In this document: in pieces, positions 8,640 through 16,971 of the stretch
Layout: every line of letters begins with the position of its first letter
Numbering within the stretch: position 1 is the first letter of the stretch
From: Comamonadaceae bacterium
GTDB lineage: Bacteria; Pseudomonadota; Gammaproteobacteria; Burkholderiales; Burkholderiaceae_C
Reading direction: 5' to 3'
Assembly: GCA_013297925.1 (NCBI GenBank)
Contig: JAAFJC010000002.1
Location: 1-64,000, forward strand
Length of the DNA stretch: 64,000 nucleotides
Made by a program: the position numbers and the translations under genes
The notes under the pieces: generated by a model
The model's database searches: none
Seen by the model: the letters and a program-made list of their open reading frames with translations, nothing else
Told to the model about the DNA's origin: nothing

Positions 8640-9374
8640 ATGAATCCAGATATTGCCATCCAATTTGACAAAGTGCTCGCAGGCTACAAAGATTTGATGA
8701 TCCTGAATCATCTGGATTTGAGCATCAAACGCGCAGCGATCACGCTCTTGATCGGCCCCAATGGCGCAGGCAAATCCACCGTGCTCAAAACCCTCTTCGG
8801 CTTGCTCAAACCGCGCGAAGGCCGGGTATTGTTTGAAGGCGAAGATATTTCTGGCGCAACGCAAAAAGAGCTGCTCTGCAAAGGCATCGCTTTCGTGCCC
8901 CAAGGCCGCAACCTCTTTCCCCAGCTCTCCGTCTATCAAAACCTAGAGCTCGGCGGCATCACACTCGGCACGAAGCTCACGCATGAGCGCATTCCCGAAG
9001 TGCTCAAACATTTCCCACGCGTACAAGAGCGCATCCATTCGCAGGCGAGTGCCTTGAGTGGTGGTGAGCAAAAGCAATTAGAGATCGCGCGAGCCCTGTT
9101 GCTGCGCCCGAAAGTGCTGCTGATTGACGAGCCTTCGATTGGCCTCTCCCCCATCGTCGTACAAGACGTGTTCAAGCTCTTGCGCGATTTGGTGAGTCAA
9201 GGCACAACGATCCTGATGGTCGAGCAAAACGTGAAAAGCGCTTTGAAGATTTCCGACGAAGCCATCGCGCTGGAGTCTGGTCGATGCGTACTGCACCGCA
9301 AGGCTTCGGAGCTGTTGGCTGATCCAGATATCGAGAGACTGTTTCTGGGCGGGCATGTGGCTGCTTCTGTCTGA
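8640..9374 (+). CDS. ABC transporter ATP-binding protein, LivF type
   Basis: A 244-residue second ATPase of the importer. Walker A is GPNGAGKST, the signature is ALSGGEQKQLEIARAL, Walker B is VLLIDEPSIGLSP, and the H-loop is replaced by VEQNV as usual for LivF. A GTG six bases upstream is possible, but the ATG at 8640 matches the family length better. A long inverted-repeat element follows before the next gene, so this gene probably ends the importer unit or at least its highest expression. Confidence 0.93.
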   Translation: MNPDIAIQFDKVLAGYKDLMILNHLDLSIKRAAITLLIGPNGAGKSTVLKTLFGLLKPREGRVLFEGEDISGATQKELLCKGIAFVPQGRNLFPQLSVYQNLELGGITLGTKLTHERIPEVLKHFPRVQERIHSQASALSGGEQKQLEIARALLLRPKVLLIDEPSIGLSPIVVQDVFKLLRDLVSQGTTILMVEQNVKSALKISDEAIALESGRCVLHRKASELLADPDIERLFLGGHVAASV

Positions 9375-9391
9375 AGACTAAATACCACACC

Positions 9392-9583
9392 AATACCGGA
9401 CGCAAAAGACGCAAAAGTTGCGCAAAAGTTGCGCAAAAGACGCAAAAAAGACAAAAGACAAAAGACAAAAGAACAAAACGAAGGCGAAGAGAGTGATTTG
9501 AAACTTGAGTATTTTTTGAATTTATTTTGATTTTCTTTTTTGCGTCTTTTGCGTAACTTTTGCGCCCTTTGCGTCCGGTATTG
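9392..9583. repeat. Large inverted-repeat element, copy 2
   Basis: The left arm runs from 9392 (ATACCGGACGCAAAAGACGC) with extra GCAAAAGTTGC units, and the mirrored right arm is at about 9538-9583. The centre is A/T-rich. It sits between the importer ATPase gene and the HPPD-like gene and could act as a terminator or a transcript-processing signal. Confidence 0.85.
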
Positions 9584-9609
9584 GTATTCAGTTTTTCTTG
9601 GAGAAAGCA

Positions 9610-10530
9610 ATGAGTGACCTGTTGATGAAAGCGCCAGAGCGGGTAGATGGGCGCGAGCCTTTGCAGCATTCGTTTTCGGATGCGGCCAATCCGATTGGTT
9701 TGGATGGCATTGAGTTCATCGAATACGCCACATCCAAGCCGCAAGCGCTGGGCCAAGTGCTGGAGATGATGGGCTTTAAGCCTGTGGCTCGGCATCGCTC
9801 GCGTGAGGTGTTGTTGTATCGGCAGGGCGGGCTCAATATCGTTGTGAATGCGCATCCTGATGAAGTGCGCGGTGCATCGCATGGGCGGGAGGCTCCGGTG
9901 ATTGCTGCTGTGGCGCTGCGGGTGCGCGATGCGCGCTCGGCTCATGCCTATGTGCGCGAGCGAGGTGCTTGGGAAGTGCCTACGCATGCGCAGGTGATGG
10001 AGTTGAATATTCCGGCGATTCATGGCGCGGGTGGTAGCCGGATTTATTTTGTGGATCGGTATCGCGAGTTCAGCATTTACAGCGTGGATTTCGTGCCGAT
10101 TCCGGGTGTGGAGCAAGCACCGCCAGCGACTGCTTGTTTGCATTTCTTCGGCGTGGTGCAATACATCGGCGCGGAGCGCAGCAATGATTGGATCGCGTTT
10201 TACAAAGAACTATTTGGCTTTGATCTGATTCCTGATGAGGAGCGCTTTGGCATCATGCCCAAGGGCACGCTGATGAAGAGCCCGGCGCTCTCCGCCGGTG
10301 CTGGTTTCATGCTGCAAATGGTGGAGCCTGATGTGAACGTGCTCGATGGCGAGGAGCGCTTGCAACGTATTGGCCTCGGTGTGCCTGATGTGTTGGCGGC
10401 GGTGAATGCGTTACGCAAGCTGGGCATCGAGTTTGTAGAAACGGCTGCGGCGCACACTGAGCAGCGCGGCGCGATTACGAAGACATATCTGGGCGGCGTG
10501 GTGTTTGAACTAGTACAGAGCGCAGGCTAA
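9610..10530 (+). CDS. HPPD-like VOC protein, partner of the dehydroshikimate dehydratase
   Basis: A 306-residue protein with two vicinal-oxygen-chelate domains resembling 4-hydroxyphenylpyruvate dioxygenase. It begins the conserved part with NPIGLDGIEFIEYA and ends with GGVVFELVQ. In fused bacterial 3-dehydroshikimate dehydratases (QuiC1/QsuB) such a domain is the C-terminal half; here it is a separate gene placed just before the TIM-barrel half. By-eye alignment gives iron ligands His178 and Glu300, but the middle histidine of the facial triad is Arg253 (LQRIG in place of the usual QHxA). It is therefore probably not an active dioxygenase and may be a structural partner. The ATG at 9610 follows TTGGAGAAAGCA. 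Confidence 0.82.
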   Translation: MSDLLMKAPERVDGREPLQHSFSDAANPIGLDGIEFIEYATSKPQALGQVLEMMGFKPVARHRSREVLLYRQGGLNIVVNAHPDEVRGASHGREAPVIAAVALRVRDARSAHAYVRERGAWEVPTHAQVMELNIPAIHGAGGSRIYFVDRYREFSIYSVDFVPIPGVEQAPPATACLHFFGVVQYIGAERSNDWIAFYKELFGFDLIPDEERFGIMPKGTLMKSPALSAGAGFMLQMVEPDVNVLDGEERLQRIGLGVPDVLAAVNALRKLGIEFVETAAAHTEQRGAITKTYLGGVVFELVQSAG

Positions 10531-10534
10531 GACT

Positions 10535-11419
10535 ATGAAACTCATCCGCGAATTCGGTATGGACACGATCAGCCTGGCCGGGCCGATTGAAGCCAAGCTG
10601 GCCGCCATGAAAGCGGCTGGTTTTGATCAAGTGATGCTCAAAGCGAACGATTTGGTTGGGCATCCAGGCGGTTTGCAAGCGGCTGTGAACGCCTGCAATG
10701 CCAGCGGCTTGCGAGCCACGGGTTTTCAAGTGTTGCGCGATTTTGAAGGGCTCTCTGGCCATTTGCATGAGTACAAGATTGACATTGCCAAAAGCATGCT
10801 GCAGATGGCGCACAGCTTAGGCGCGAAAGTGTTGCTCGCTTGCTCGTCGGTCTCTGCGCATGCTACGCAGGATCTGGACAAAATCGCCGCTGATCTGCGC
10901 AAGCTCGCCATGCTCGCTGTGCCCTACGGCATCAAGATCGCCTACGAAGCTTTGAGCTGGGGGCGTACAGTCAATGAATTGCCGCAGAGCTGGGATGTGG
11001 TGTGCCGCGCCGATGCGCCCAATCTGGGCATCTGCGTGGATTCGTATCACGTGCTCGCGGCCAAGACCTCGCCGGAGGAAATCGACTACCTCGACGCTTC
11101 CAAAATCTTCCTCGTACAGCTTGCCGATTTCATGTGGGAAGAAACCAAGAGCTTTGAAGAGCGCATGACCACGGCGCGTACCTTCCGCGTGTTTCCCGGC
11201 GAAGGCGTGCATAACGATGCCTTGGTCGATATCGTGCTGCGGCTTGATAAGATTGGTTATCGCGGCGACTACAGCTTTGAAGTGTTCAACGACGACTATG
11301 TGAATCTGCCGCTGGAGCTGGTGTGCGAGCGCGCCAAGCGTAGCGCGCAATGGCTGGCTGAGGACGTGCTGCGCCGCTCTACGCCGCTGCCGGGGAGCAT
11401 GCGCTTGAAGGCGGCATAA
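10535..11419 (+). CDS. 3-dehydroshikimate dehydratase, TIM-barrel subunit
   Basis: A 294-residue sugar-phosphate-isomerase-like TIM barrel expected to dehydrate 3-dehydroshikimate to protocatechuate in the cytoplasm. It shares the landmarks of the QuiC1 N-terminal domain: QVLRDFEG, YEALSWGR, VDSYHVLA, IFLVQLADF, FRVFPGEG and FEVFNDDY. The four predicted metal ligands are Glu138, Asp169, Gln195 and Glu249. The usual C-terminal HPPD-like domain is missing and is encoded four bases upstream as its own gene. A close alternative is a general sugar phosphate isomerase, but the motif set and the dehydroquinase and AroE neighbours favour the dehydratase. Confidence 0.85.
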   Translation: MKLIREFGMDTISLAGPIEAKLAAMKAAGFDQVMLKANDLVGHPGGLQAAVNACNASGLRATGFQVLRDFEGLSGHLHEYKIDIAKSMLQMAHSLGAKVLLACSSVSAHATQDLDKIAADLRKLAMLAVPYGIKIAYEALSWGRTVNELPQSWDVVCRADAPNLGICVDSYHVLAAKTSPEEIDYLDASKIFLVQLADFMWEETKSFEERMTTARTFRVFPGEGVHNDALVDIVLRLDKIGYRGDYSFEVFNDDYVNLPLELVCERAKRSAQWLAEDVLRRSTPLPGSMRLKAA

Positions 11420-11465
11420 ATACTATTAATTTGATAGCGCTCTGCGCATATTCTATGCCGGCGAC
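11420..11465. repeat. Dispersed ~40-bp repeat (TAGCGCTCTGCGCA...ATGCCGGCGA)
   Basis: A clear copy of the repeat that recurs through the window: an A/T-rich lead, TAGCGCTCTGCGCA, six variable bases, then ATGCCGGCGAC. It fills the gap between the dehydratase and DapA-like genes. Confidence 0.8.
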
Positions 11466-11489
11466 TAGCCCAATTTTCTTTAAAGCACC

Positions 11490-12389
11490 ATGAAAACACC
11501 ATCACACGCCATCACCGGGCTTTGGCCAGCTCTGCTTACGCCTGTTCAAGTAGATGGGAGCGTGGATGTATGGCGCATGATCGCGCATGGCAAACGCATG
11601 CTCATAGCTGGAAGCGATGGCTTGACTCTTTTCGGAACAACCGGCGAGGGCACATCGTTTCCGGTGCAGCAGCGCATCGCCGTAGCTGATCAATTTATCG
11701 CAGCTGGCGTGCGCGGCGATCAGTTGGTGATCAACCTCACTGCGCTGGCGCGCGATGATGTGATTGCTTTGACAAGCCATGCAGTGAAGATTGGCGCAAA
11801 AGCTGGCCTCTTGATGCCGCCTTTTTATTACAACGGTCAGCATGATGCGGGGCTGATCAATTACGTGAGCGAGGTGATCAATGCCGGAACTGGCTTGCCC
11901 ATCATCCTGTATCACTTCCCAGGCCTCTCTGGCGTGGGCTGGAGTCAAGCAGCGATTACTGAGCTGATGCAAAAGCACCCCAAAGAAGTCATCGGCATCA
12001 AAGACAGCAGCGCGAATGTGGATCATTCCAAAATGCTGGCGCAGACCTTCCCCAAGCTCGCCGTGCTGGTAGGCTGCGAGCCCGATGTGATGCCAACGCA
12101 ACTGGTTGGCGGAGCAGGCTCGATCTGTGGCTTGGCCAACATCGCACCAGATTTGATGCGCCGCATGATGGATGTGCCTGCCGGCGTGAGCGCTGCAGAC
12201 GACAAACTCATGCGCGATCTGCTGGCATTGCTGTCGCTAGAGCCCGGCATGCCATTCGTGAGCGCCTACAAAGTGATGCTCGCCGAGCAGACGGGCGATG
12301 ATGCTTGGCTGCGCGTCCGCGCGCCGCTTACACCTTTGACCGAGCGCCAAGAGCAAGCGGTGCGCGAAGGCTATCGCAAGACACAATAG
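11490..12389 (+). CDS. Dihydrodipicolinate synthase family lyase/aldolase
   Basis: A 299-residue class I aldolase-type TIM barrel of the DapA/NanA superfamily. Visible landmarks are GTTGEG, the tyrosine in ILYHFPG and the Schiff-base lysine in VIGIKDSS. Such proteins cleave or form 2-keto acids and are common in sugar-acid and hydroxy-acid degradation clusters. Its place between the dehydratase and the TRAP transporter argues for a catabolic lyase and not the lysine pathway enzyme. The substrate is unknown. Confidence 0.85.
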   Translation: MKTPSHAITGLWPALLTPVQVDGSVDVWRMIAHGKRMLIAGSDGLTLFGTTGEGTSFPVQQRIAVADQFIAAGVRGDQLVINLTALARDDVIALTSHAVKIGAKAGLLMPPFYYNGQHDAGLINYVSEVINAGTGLPIILYHFPGLSGVGWSQAAITELMQKHPKEVIGIKDSSANVDHSKMLAQTFPKLAVLVGCEPDVMPTQLVGGAGSICGLANIAPDLMRRMMDVPAGVSAADDKLMRDLLALLSLEPGMPFVSAYKVMLAEQTGDDAWLRVRAPLTPLTERQEQAVREGYRKTQ

Positions 12390-12450
12390 CTGATGGCTGC
12401 GCAGCAATGACCGCGCTACGTAAAAACCCTTGCTGGAGTAGCTTTTAAAA

Positions 12451-12468
12451 ATGTACTGATTAGTACAT
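12451..12468. promoter_or_regulatory. Putative operator ATGTACT-GATT-AGTACAT
   Basis: A perfect palindrome with 7-bp arms ending one base before the TRAP small permease ATG. It matches the palindrome at 4519 before the ABC importer in half-sites and spacing. The site is so close to the start codon that bound protein would block transcription or initiation directly. There is no good ribosome-binding site for the ATG at 12470, so a later start at 12479 or a very short leader is possible. Confidence 0.6.
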
Positions 12469-12469
12469 A

Positions 12470-13009
12470 ATGCCAACCATGCTCAACAAATTCATCAATT
12501 CCTATTGCAGGCTGCTTGAATACGCCATGGCTCTATTCATGCTGCTGATGGTCATCATGGTCTTCGGTAATGTGGTGTTGCGCTATGGCTTCAATTCCGG
12601 CATCGCCATCAGCGAAGAGCTCTCGCGCTGGCTGTTTGTTTGGGTGACATTCATGGGATCGGTGGTGGCGCTGAATGAAAAAGGGCATTTGGGCACCGAT
12701 ATGTTGCTGGCTCGAATCGGCTTGCGCGGAAAAAAAATCTGCCTTGGTATCAGCTACATCCTCATGCTCGCTTTGTGTGGCGTGCTTTTCAAAGGCGCGT
12801 GGGAGCAAACCAAGATCAATGCGAGCTCCACAAGCGCTGCCATGGAAGTATCGATGGGCATTTTCTTTGCCACGGGTTTGATGTTTGCCGTGCTCGGAGG
12901 GCTCATCATTGCGCGCGATTTGTATCGGCTGCTGACAGGCCAAATGACGGAAGACGAACTCAATGCTGTGCGCGAATCTGAAGACACTCCGCATGGCTCA
13001 CACAAATAA
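12470..13009 (+). CDS. TRAP transporter small permease, DctQ type
   Basis: A 179-residue inner-membrane protein with four hydrophobic helices and the DctQ signature EELSRWLFVWVTFMGSVVAL, followed by HLGTDML. It is the small subunit of a tripartite ATP-independent transporter driven by an ion gradient. The C-terminus is a short cytoplasmic tail. It is followed by the large permease and the binding protein, giving the complete Q-M-P set. An alternative start at 12479 would shorten it by three residues. Confidence 0.93.
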   Translation: MPTMLNKFINSYCRLLEYAMALFMLLMVIMVFGNVVLRYGFNSGIAISEELSRWLFVWVTFMGSVVALNEKGHLGTDMLLARIGLRGKKICLGISYILMLALCGVLFKGAWEQTKINASSTSAAMEVSMGIFFATGLMFAVLGGLIIARDLYRLLTGQMTEDELNAVRESEDTPHGSHK

Positions 13010-13021
13010 CAGGCTGCTAGC

Positions 13022-14302
13022 ATGACCATTGCTATATTCTTGATTGCATTGCTAGGCGCCATGGCGCTGGGCATGCCCATTGCCTTCTCTTTGCTCTTCA
13101 CAGGCGCTGCACTCATGTGGCAGCTGGGCATGTGGGATTCTCAAATCCTCGCGCAAAACGTGATCGAGGGTGCCAACAGTTTCCCTCTGCTAGCCGTGCC
13201 ATTCTTCATGCTCGCGGGCGAGATCATGAATCAAGGCGGCTTGTCTAAGCGCATTGTGAACTTCGCGCTCGCACTTGTTGGGCACATTCCCGGCGGCTTG
13301 GGTTACGTGGCGATCGTGGCGGCCTGCATCATGGCGGCGCTCTCAGGCTCAGCAGTGGCCGACGCTGCTGCACTCTCAGCGCTCTTGCTGCCGATGATGA
13401 TTCGCGCGGGGCATGATCCTGCTCGCTCGGCCGGTTTGATTGCGTCTGCCGGCATCATTGCACCGATTATTCCGCCCAGTATTGCCTTCATCATCTTTGG
13501 TGTTGCAGCCAACGTGTCGATTTCCAAATTGTTTTTGGCAGGCATCGTGCCGGGTATTTTGCTGGGCGCATCGCTGTGGATCACATGGTGGATTTTGGTG
13601 CGCAAAGAAAAAATCACACCACCGCCGCGAGCCACACGCGCAGAGGTATGGAAGGCTTTGCGCGAAACGTCGCTTGCGCTCGGCATGCCCTTGATCGTGG
13701 TGGGTGGTTTGAAATTTGGTGTGTTCACGCCCACGGAGTCTGCTGTGGTGGCAGCCGTTTATGCGCTACTGATTTCGATTTTTGTGTACCGTGAAATCAA
13801 GATCAAGGATCTGCTGCCGATCTTTATTCAAGCGGCCAAAACGAGCGCCGTGGTGATGTTCTTGGTGGCGGCAGCCATGGTGTCGGCTTGGATGATCACG
13901 GTGGCGCAATTGCCTGCCCAACTCACCGCTCTTTTGCAGCCTTTGCTTGATAGCCCTCGTTTGCTGATGTTCACCATCATGGTGATCGTGATGATCGTGG
14001 GTACAGCGATGGATATGACGCCCACAATCCTGATCCTCACACCCGTACTCATGCCGCTGGTGAAAGCGGCTGGCATTGATCCGATTTATTTTGGTGTGCT
14101 CTTCATTATCAACAATGCCATTGGCCTGATCACGCCACCCGTGGGCACGGTGCTCAACACGGTGGCTGGGGTGGGTAAGATAAGCATGGATAAAGTGACT
14201 CGCGGCGTGCTGCCTTTCATGGTGGCGCAATTTGCGCTGCTCTTCTTGATGGTGCTGTTTCCACAAATCGTGATTTGGCCGGCGAAATTCTTGGGCGGCT
14301 AG
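13022..14302 (+). CDS. TRAP transporter large permease, DctM type
   Basis: A 426-residue inner-membrane protein with about twelve hydrophobic segments. Typical DctM sequences include VPFFMLAGEIMNQGGLSKRI, ALSGSAVADAAAL, IIPPSIAFIIFG and the late GLITPPVGTVLN. It carries the transport channel and works with the small permease and DctP protein encoded on either side. The gap to the small permease is 12 bases. Confidence 0.95.
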   Translation: MTIAIFLIALLGAMALGMPIAFSLLFTGAALMWQLGMWDSQILAQNVIEGANSFPLLAVPFFMLAGEIMNQGGLSKRIVNFALALVGHIPGGLGYVAIVAACIMAALSGSAVADAAALSALLLPMMIRAGHDPARSAGLIASAGIIAPIIPPSIAFIIFGVAANVSISKLFLAGIVPGILLGASLWITWWILVRKEKITPPPRATRAEVWKALRETSLALGMPLIVVGGLKFGVFTPTESAVVAAVYALLISIFVYREIKIKDLLPIFIQAAKTSAVVMFLVAAAMVSAWMITVAQLPAQLTALLQPLLDSPRLLMFTIMVIVMIVGTAMDMTPTILILTPVLMPLVKAAGIDPIYFGVLFIINNAIGLITPPVGTVLNTVAGVGKISMDKVTRGVLPFMVAQFALLFLMVLFPQIVIWPAKFLGG

Positions 14303-14391
14303 AGCTTTTTCGAACCGAAAGTGCGTGATCTGTACGCCATGCGCTTTCTCTCCATTTGCAGCGTACTGTGGTGAATTTCTAGGAGACTTGT

Positions 14392-15399
14392 ATGAAACGT
14401 TTGTTTGTAAAAACCATGATCGCTGCAGTAGCGATGATCGCTGCTGGTGTGGCCAGTGCACAAAACTATTCCGAGCGCACGATCAAATTCGGCACGCAAA
14501 ATCCCCTTGGCCATCCTATCGTGCAAGGCATGGATCGCTTCAAATCCATCGTCGAAACGAAATCTGGTGGCAAGATCAAGGTGAATCTCTTCCCAGCAGC
14601 TCAATTGGGCAACGATCAATTTCACGTGAGCGGCGTGCAAGGCGGCACCATTGAAATGTCTGTGATGAACAGCGGTATCTTGGCTTCTCAAGTGCCTGCC
14701 TTTGCGATTTTTGATTTTCCTTTCATGTTTGAAAGCGAAGCTGTGGCCGACAAGATCGTGGACGGTGGCTTTGGCAAGCGCATGCATGCTCGCCTCGAAG
14801 AAAAAGGCATCGTGGGCATCGCCTACTGGGAGCTGGGCTTCCGCAATATGACCAACAGCAAAAAGCCATTGAATAAAGTAGAAGACATTGCAGGCCTGAA
14901 GCTGCGCGTGATTCCTAATCCGATCAACTTGGATTGGGTGAGAGCACTCGATGCTAATCCAACGCCGCTGCCATTCCCAGAGCTTTATGGCGCGTTGGAA
15001 AACAAAGCAGTGGATGGTCAAGAAAACCCAATCCCCACGATCAAGGGCGCGAAATTCAACGAAGTGCAAAAGCATCTGGCGCTGACCAAGCACGTGTACA
15101 ACCCACAGTCTGTGATGGTCTCCAAGAAATTCTGGGACGGCTTGAACGCTGATGAGAAGAAATTACTCGCCGATGCCGCGCAAGAATCCGCTGTTTTCCA
15201 GCGCCAGACCAACCGTGCAGCGCTTACCAAAGATTTGGCTGATCTGAAGGCGGCTGGCATGTTGGTGACGGAATTCCCTGCAGCGGAGACCGCGAAATTC
15301 GTGGAAAAAATGAAACCTGTGATCACCAAATACGCGGCCAACGTGGGCGCCGAAGTGGTGACGGATTTCTTGTCAGCCGCGGAAGCAGCACGCAAGTAA
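14392..15399 (+). CDS. TRAP transporter substrate-binding protein, DctP type
   Basis: A 335-residue periplasmic binding protein. A Sec signal peptide ends around MIAAGVASAQ. The mature part shows IKFGTQNPLGHPIVQGMDRFK and the DctP hallmark GLKLRVIPNPINLDWVRALDA, where the arginine usually salt-bridges the substrate carboxylate. This supports a carboxylic acid ligand. AGGAGACTTGT precedes the ATG. In this context quinate, shikimate or a related hydroxy acid is a reasonable guess, in parallel with the ABC importer. Confidence 0.93.
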   Translation: MKRLFVKTMIAAVAMIAAGVASAQNYSERTIKFGTQNPLGHPIVQGMDRFKSIVETKSGGKIKVNLFPAAQLGNDQFHVSGVQGGTIEMSVMNSGILASQVPAFAIFDFPFMFESEAVADKIVDGGFGKRMHARLEEKGIVGIAYWELGFRNMTNSKKPLNKVEDIAGLKLRVIPNPINLDWVRALDANPTPLPFPELYGALENKAVDGQENPIPTIKGAKFNEVQKHLALTKHVYNPQSVMVSKKFWDGLNADEKKLLADAAQESAVFQRQTNRAALTKDLADLKAAGMLVTEFPAAETAKFVEKMKPVITKYAANVGAEVVTDFLSAAEAARK

Positions 15400-15406
15400 A
15401 CGAGTG

Positions 15407-16450
15407 ATGCAAACCACACGCATCGCCGTCGCAGGCGCGGGATACATCGGCCAGGCGCATATCACTGTGCTGCAATCGAGCAGCACAGTGAGCTTGTGTG
15501 CGGTGGTCGATCCCTCGCCGGCTGCGCAAGCCATTGCGGCAAGCGCAGGCGTGGCGTGGTTTGCTTCGCTGGATGATTTGCTGGCTGTGCAAAGGCCAGA
15601 TGGCATCGTATTGGCCACGCCGAATGCCTTGCATGAGTCGCATGCGCTGCAATGCATTACTGCGCGCGTGCCCATACTTTTGGAAAAGCCGATTGCGCCT
15701 ACTGTGAAAGAGGCTGAGCACATTGTCGCTTTGAGCGAGAAAAAAGGTACGCCCGTTTTGATCGGTCATCACCGGGCGCACAGCCCGATCATGGCCAAAG
15801 CGTGTGAGGTGGTGCACGGCGGGCAGCTTGGGCGCATTGTGGCAGTGCAGGGCAGTGCGATGTTTTACAAGCCGGATGAATATTTTGTGCAAGCCGCTTG
15901 GCGGCGCGAGCTAGGTGCAGGGCCGATACTCTTGAACATGATCCACGAAGTGCACAACCTGCGCATGCTCTGCGGCGAGATCGAAGCTGTGCAAGCGTTC
16001 AAAAGCCATGCAGTACGCGGCTTTGCTGTGGAAGATACTGTGGCGATCACACTGCAATTTGTTAGCGGCACGCTTGGCACTTTCATGCTGAGCGACACCG
16101 CAGCGAGCGCAAAAAGCTGGGAGCAGACTTCGCAGGAAAACAAAGCGTATCCGAGCTACAGCGATGAAGATTGCTATTGCGTTAGTGGCACAAAGGGCAG
16201 CTTGGCTGTACCCACGATGCGCTTGAAGACTTATGCGAGTGATGCAGATCGCTCTTGGTGGAAGCCGTTTGAGGTAAGCCAAGCAAGTGTCGCGCTTGAC
16301 GATCCGATCAAACTGCAAATGGCGCATTTCGGCGCAGTGGTGCGCGGGGAATGCGCGCCACTGGTGAGTGCGCGTGATGGCCTGCAAAACCTACGTGTCA
16401 CCGAAGCCATTGTGAAAGCTGCCCAAATGGGCAGTACTGTGAAACTTTAA
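15407..16450 (+). CDS. Gfo/Idh/MocA family NAD(P)-dependent oxidoreductase
   Basis: A 347-residue dehydrogenase. The N-terminal Rossmann fold shows IAVAGAGYIGQAH, and EKPIAPTVKEAE carries the catalytic-domain lysine typical of the family. The C-terminal domain has LLNMIHEVHNLRMLCG, an HxxN-type active-site segment. A GTG three bases before the chosen ATG is an alternative start. Family members oxidise hydroxyl groups on polyols and cyclitols, which fits a cluster handling hydroxylated cyclohexane acids, for example a quinate-dehydrogenase-like step. The gene starts eight bases after dctP and lies nine bases before the dehydroquinase. Confidence 0.88.
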   Translation: MQTTRIAVAGAGYIGQAHITVLQSSSTVSLCAVVDPSPAAQAIAASAGVAWFASLDDLLAVQRPDGIVLATPNALHESHALQCITARVPILLEKPIAPTVKEAEHIVALSEKKGTPVLIGHHRAHSPIMAKACEVVHGGQLGRIVAVQGSAMFYKPDEYFVQAAWRRELGAGPILLNMIHEVHNLRMLCGEIEAVQAFKSHAVRGFAVEDTVAITLQFVSGTLGTFMLSDTAASAKSWEQTSQENKAYPSYSDEDCYCVSGTKGSLAVPTMRLKTYASDADRSWWKPFEVSQASVALDDPIKLQMAHFGAVVRGECAPLVSARDGLQNLRVTEAIVKAAQMGSTVKL

Positions 16451-16459
16451 GGGGAAGCT

Positions 16460-16897
16460 ATGAAAATCTTAGTACTCAACGGTATCAATCTCAATATGTT
16501 TGGCAAGCGCGATGCGGCCACGTATGGCACAGCCACGCTTGACGATATCAATACAGCCTGCGTCGCGCTCGGCAAAGAGCTCGGCCACGAGGTGAGCTGC
16601 TACCAGACCAATATCGAAGGCGAGATGGCGCAACGCATTCATGCGGCGCATGGCGATGGCACGGCGGCTGTGGTGATCAATGCCGGCGCGTGGACGCACT
16701 ACAGCATTGGCCTGCGTGATGCGCTGGCAATCTTGAAATGCCCGATCATCGAAGTGCATATGAGCAACATCCATGCACGTGAAGAATTCCGCCATCATTC
16801 GGTGATTGCAGCGATTGCCAAAGGCCAGATTGCGGGCTTTGGTGTGGAGAGCTATTTGCTGGGTATTCGTGCTGCAGTCTCGGCTGCGAAAGCTTAA
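16460..16897 (+). CDS. aroQ: Type II 3-dehydroquinate dehydratase
   Basis: A 145-residue small dehydroquinase that interconverts 3-dehydroquinate and 3-dehydroshikimate. Landmarks are ILVLNGINLNMFGKRD, the catalytic tyrosine at Tyr22 in TYG, NAGAWTHYSIGLRDAL (usually NPAAYTHTSVALRDAL) and EVHMSNIHAREEFRHHS. Length is normal. The substitutions in the NPxAYTH region are mild but mark it as a divergent copy, consistent with a catabolic paralogue. A GGGGAAGCT box precedes the ATG. It supplies the link from quinate-derived dehydroquinate to the dehydratase encoded upstream. Confidence 0.92.
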   Translation: MKILVLNGINLNMFGKRDAATYGTATLDDINTACVALGKELGHEVSCYQTNIEGEMAQRIHAAHGDGTAAVVINAGAWTHYSIGLRDALAILKCPIIEVHMSNIHAREEFRHHSVIAAIAKGQIAGFGVESYLLGIRAAVSAAKA

Positions 16898-16945
16898 CTA
16901 TCAAATTTATAGCGCTTCCCGCATGTCTTATGCCAGCGAACTGCT
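16897..16945. repeat. Dispersed ~40-bp repeat
   Basis: A divergent copy (ATCAAATTTATAGCGCTTCC, then GCATGTCTTATGCCAGCGAA) between the dehydroquinase and second AroE-like gene. It begins at the aroQ stop codon. Confidence 0.75.
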
Positions 16946-16971
16946 TAAATCGTTCATAAAAACCTATAAAA

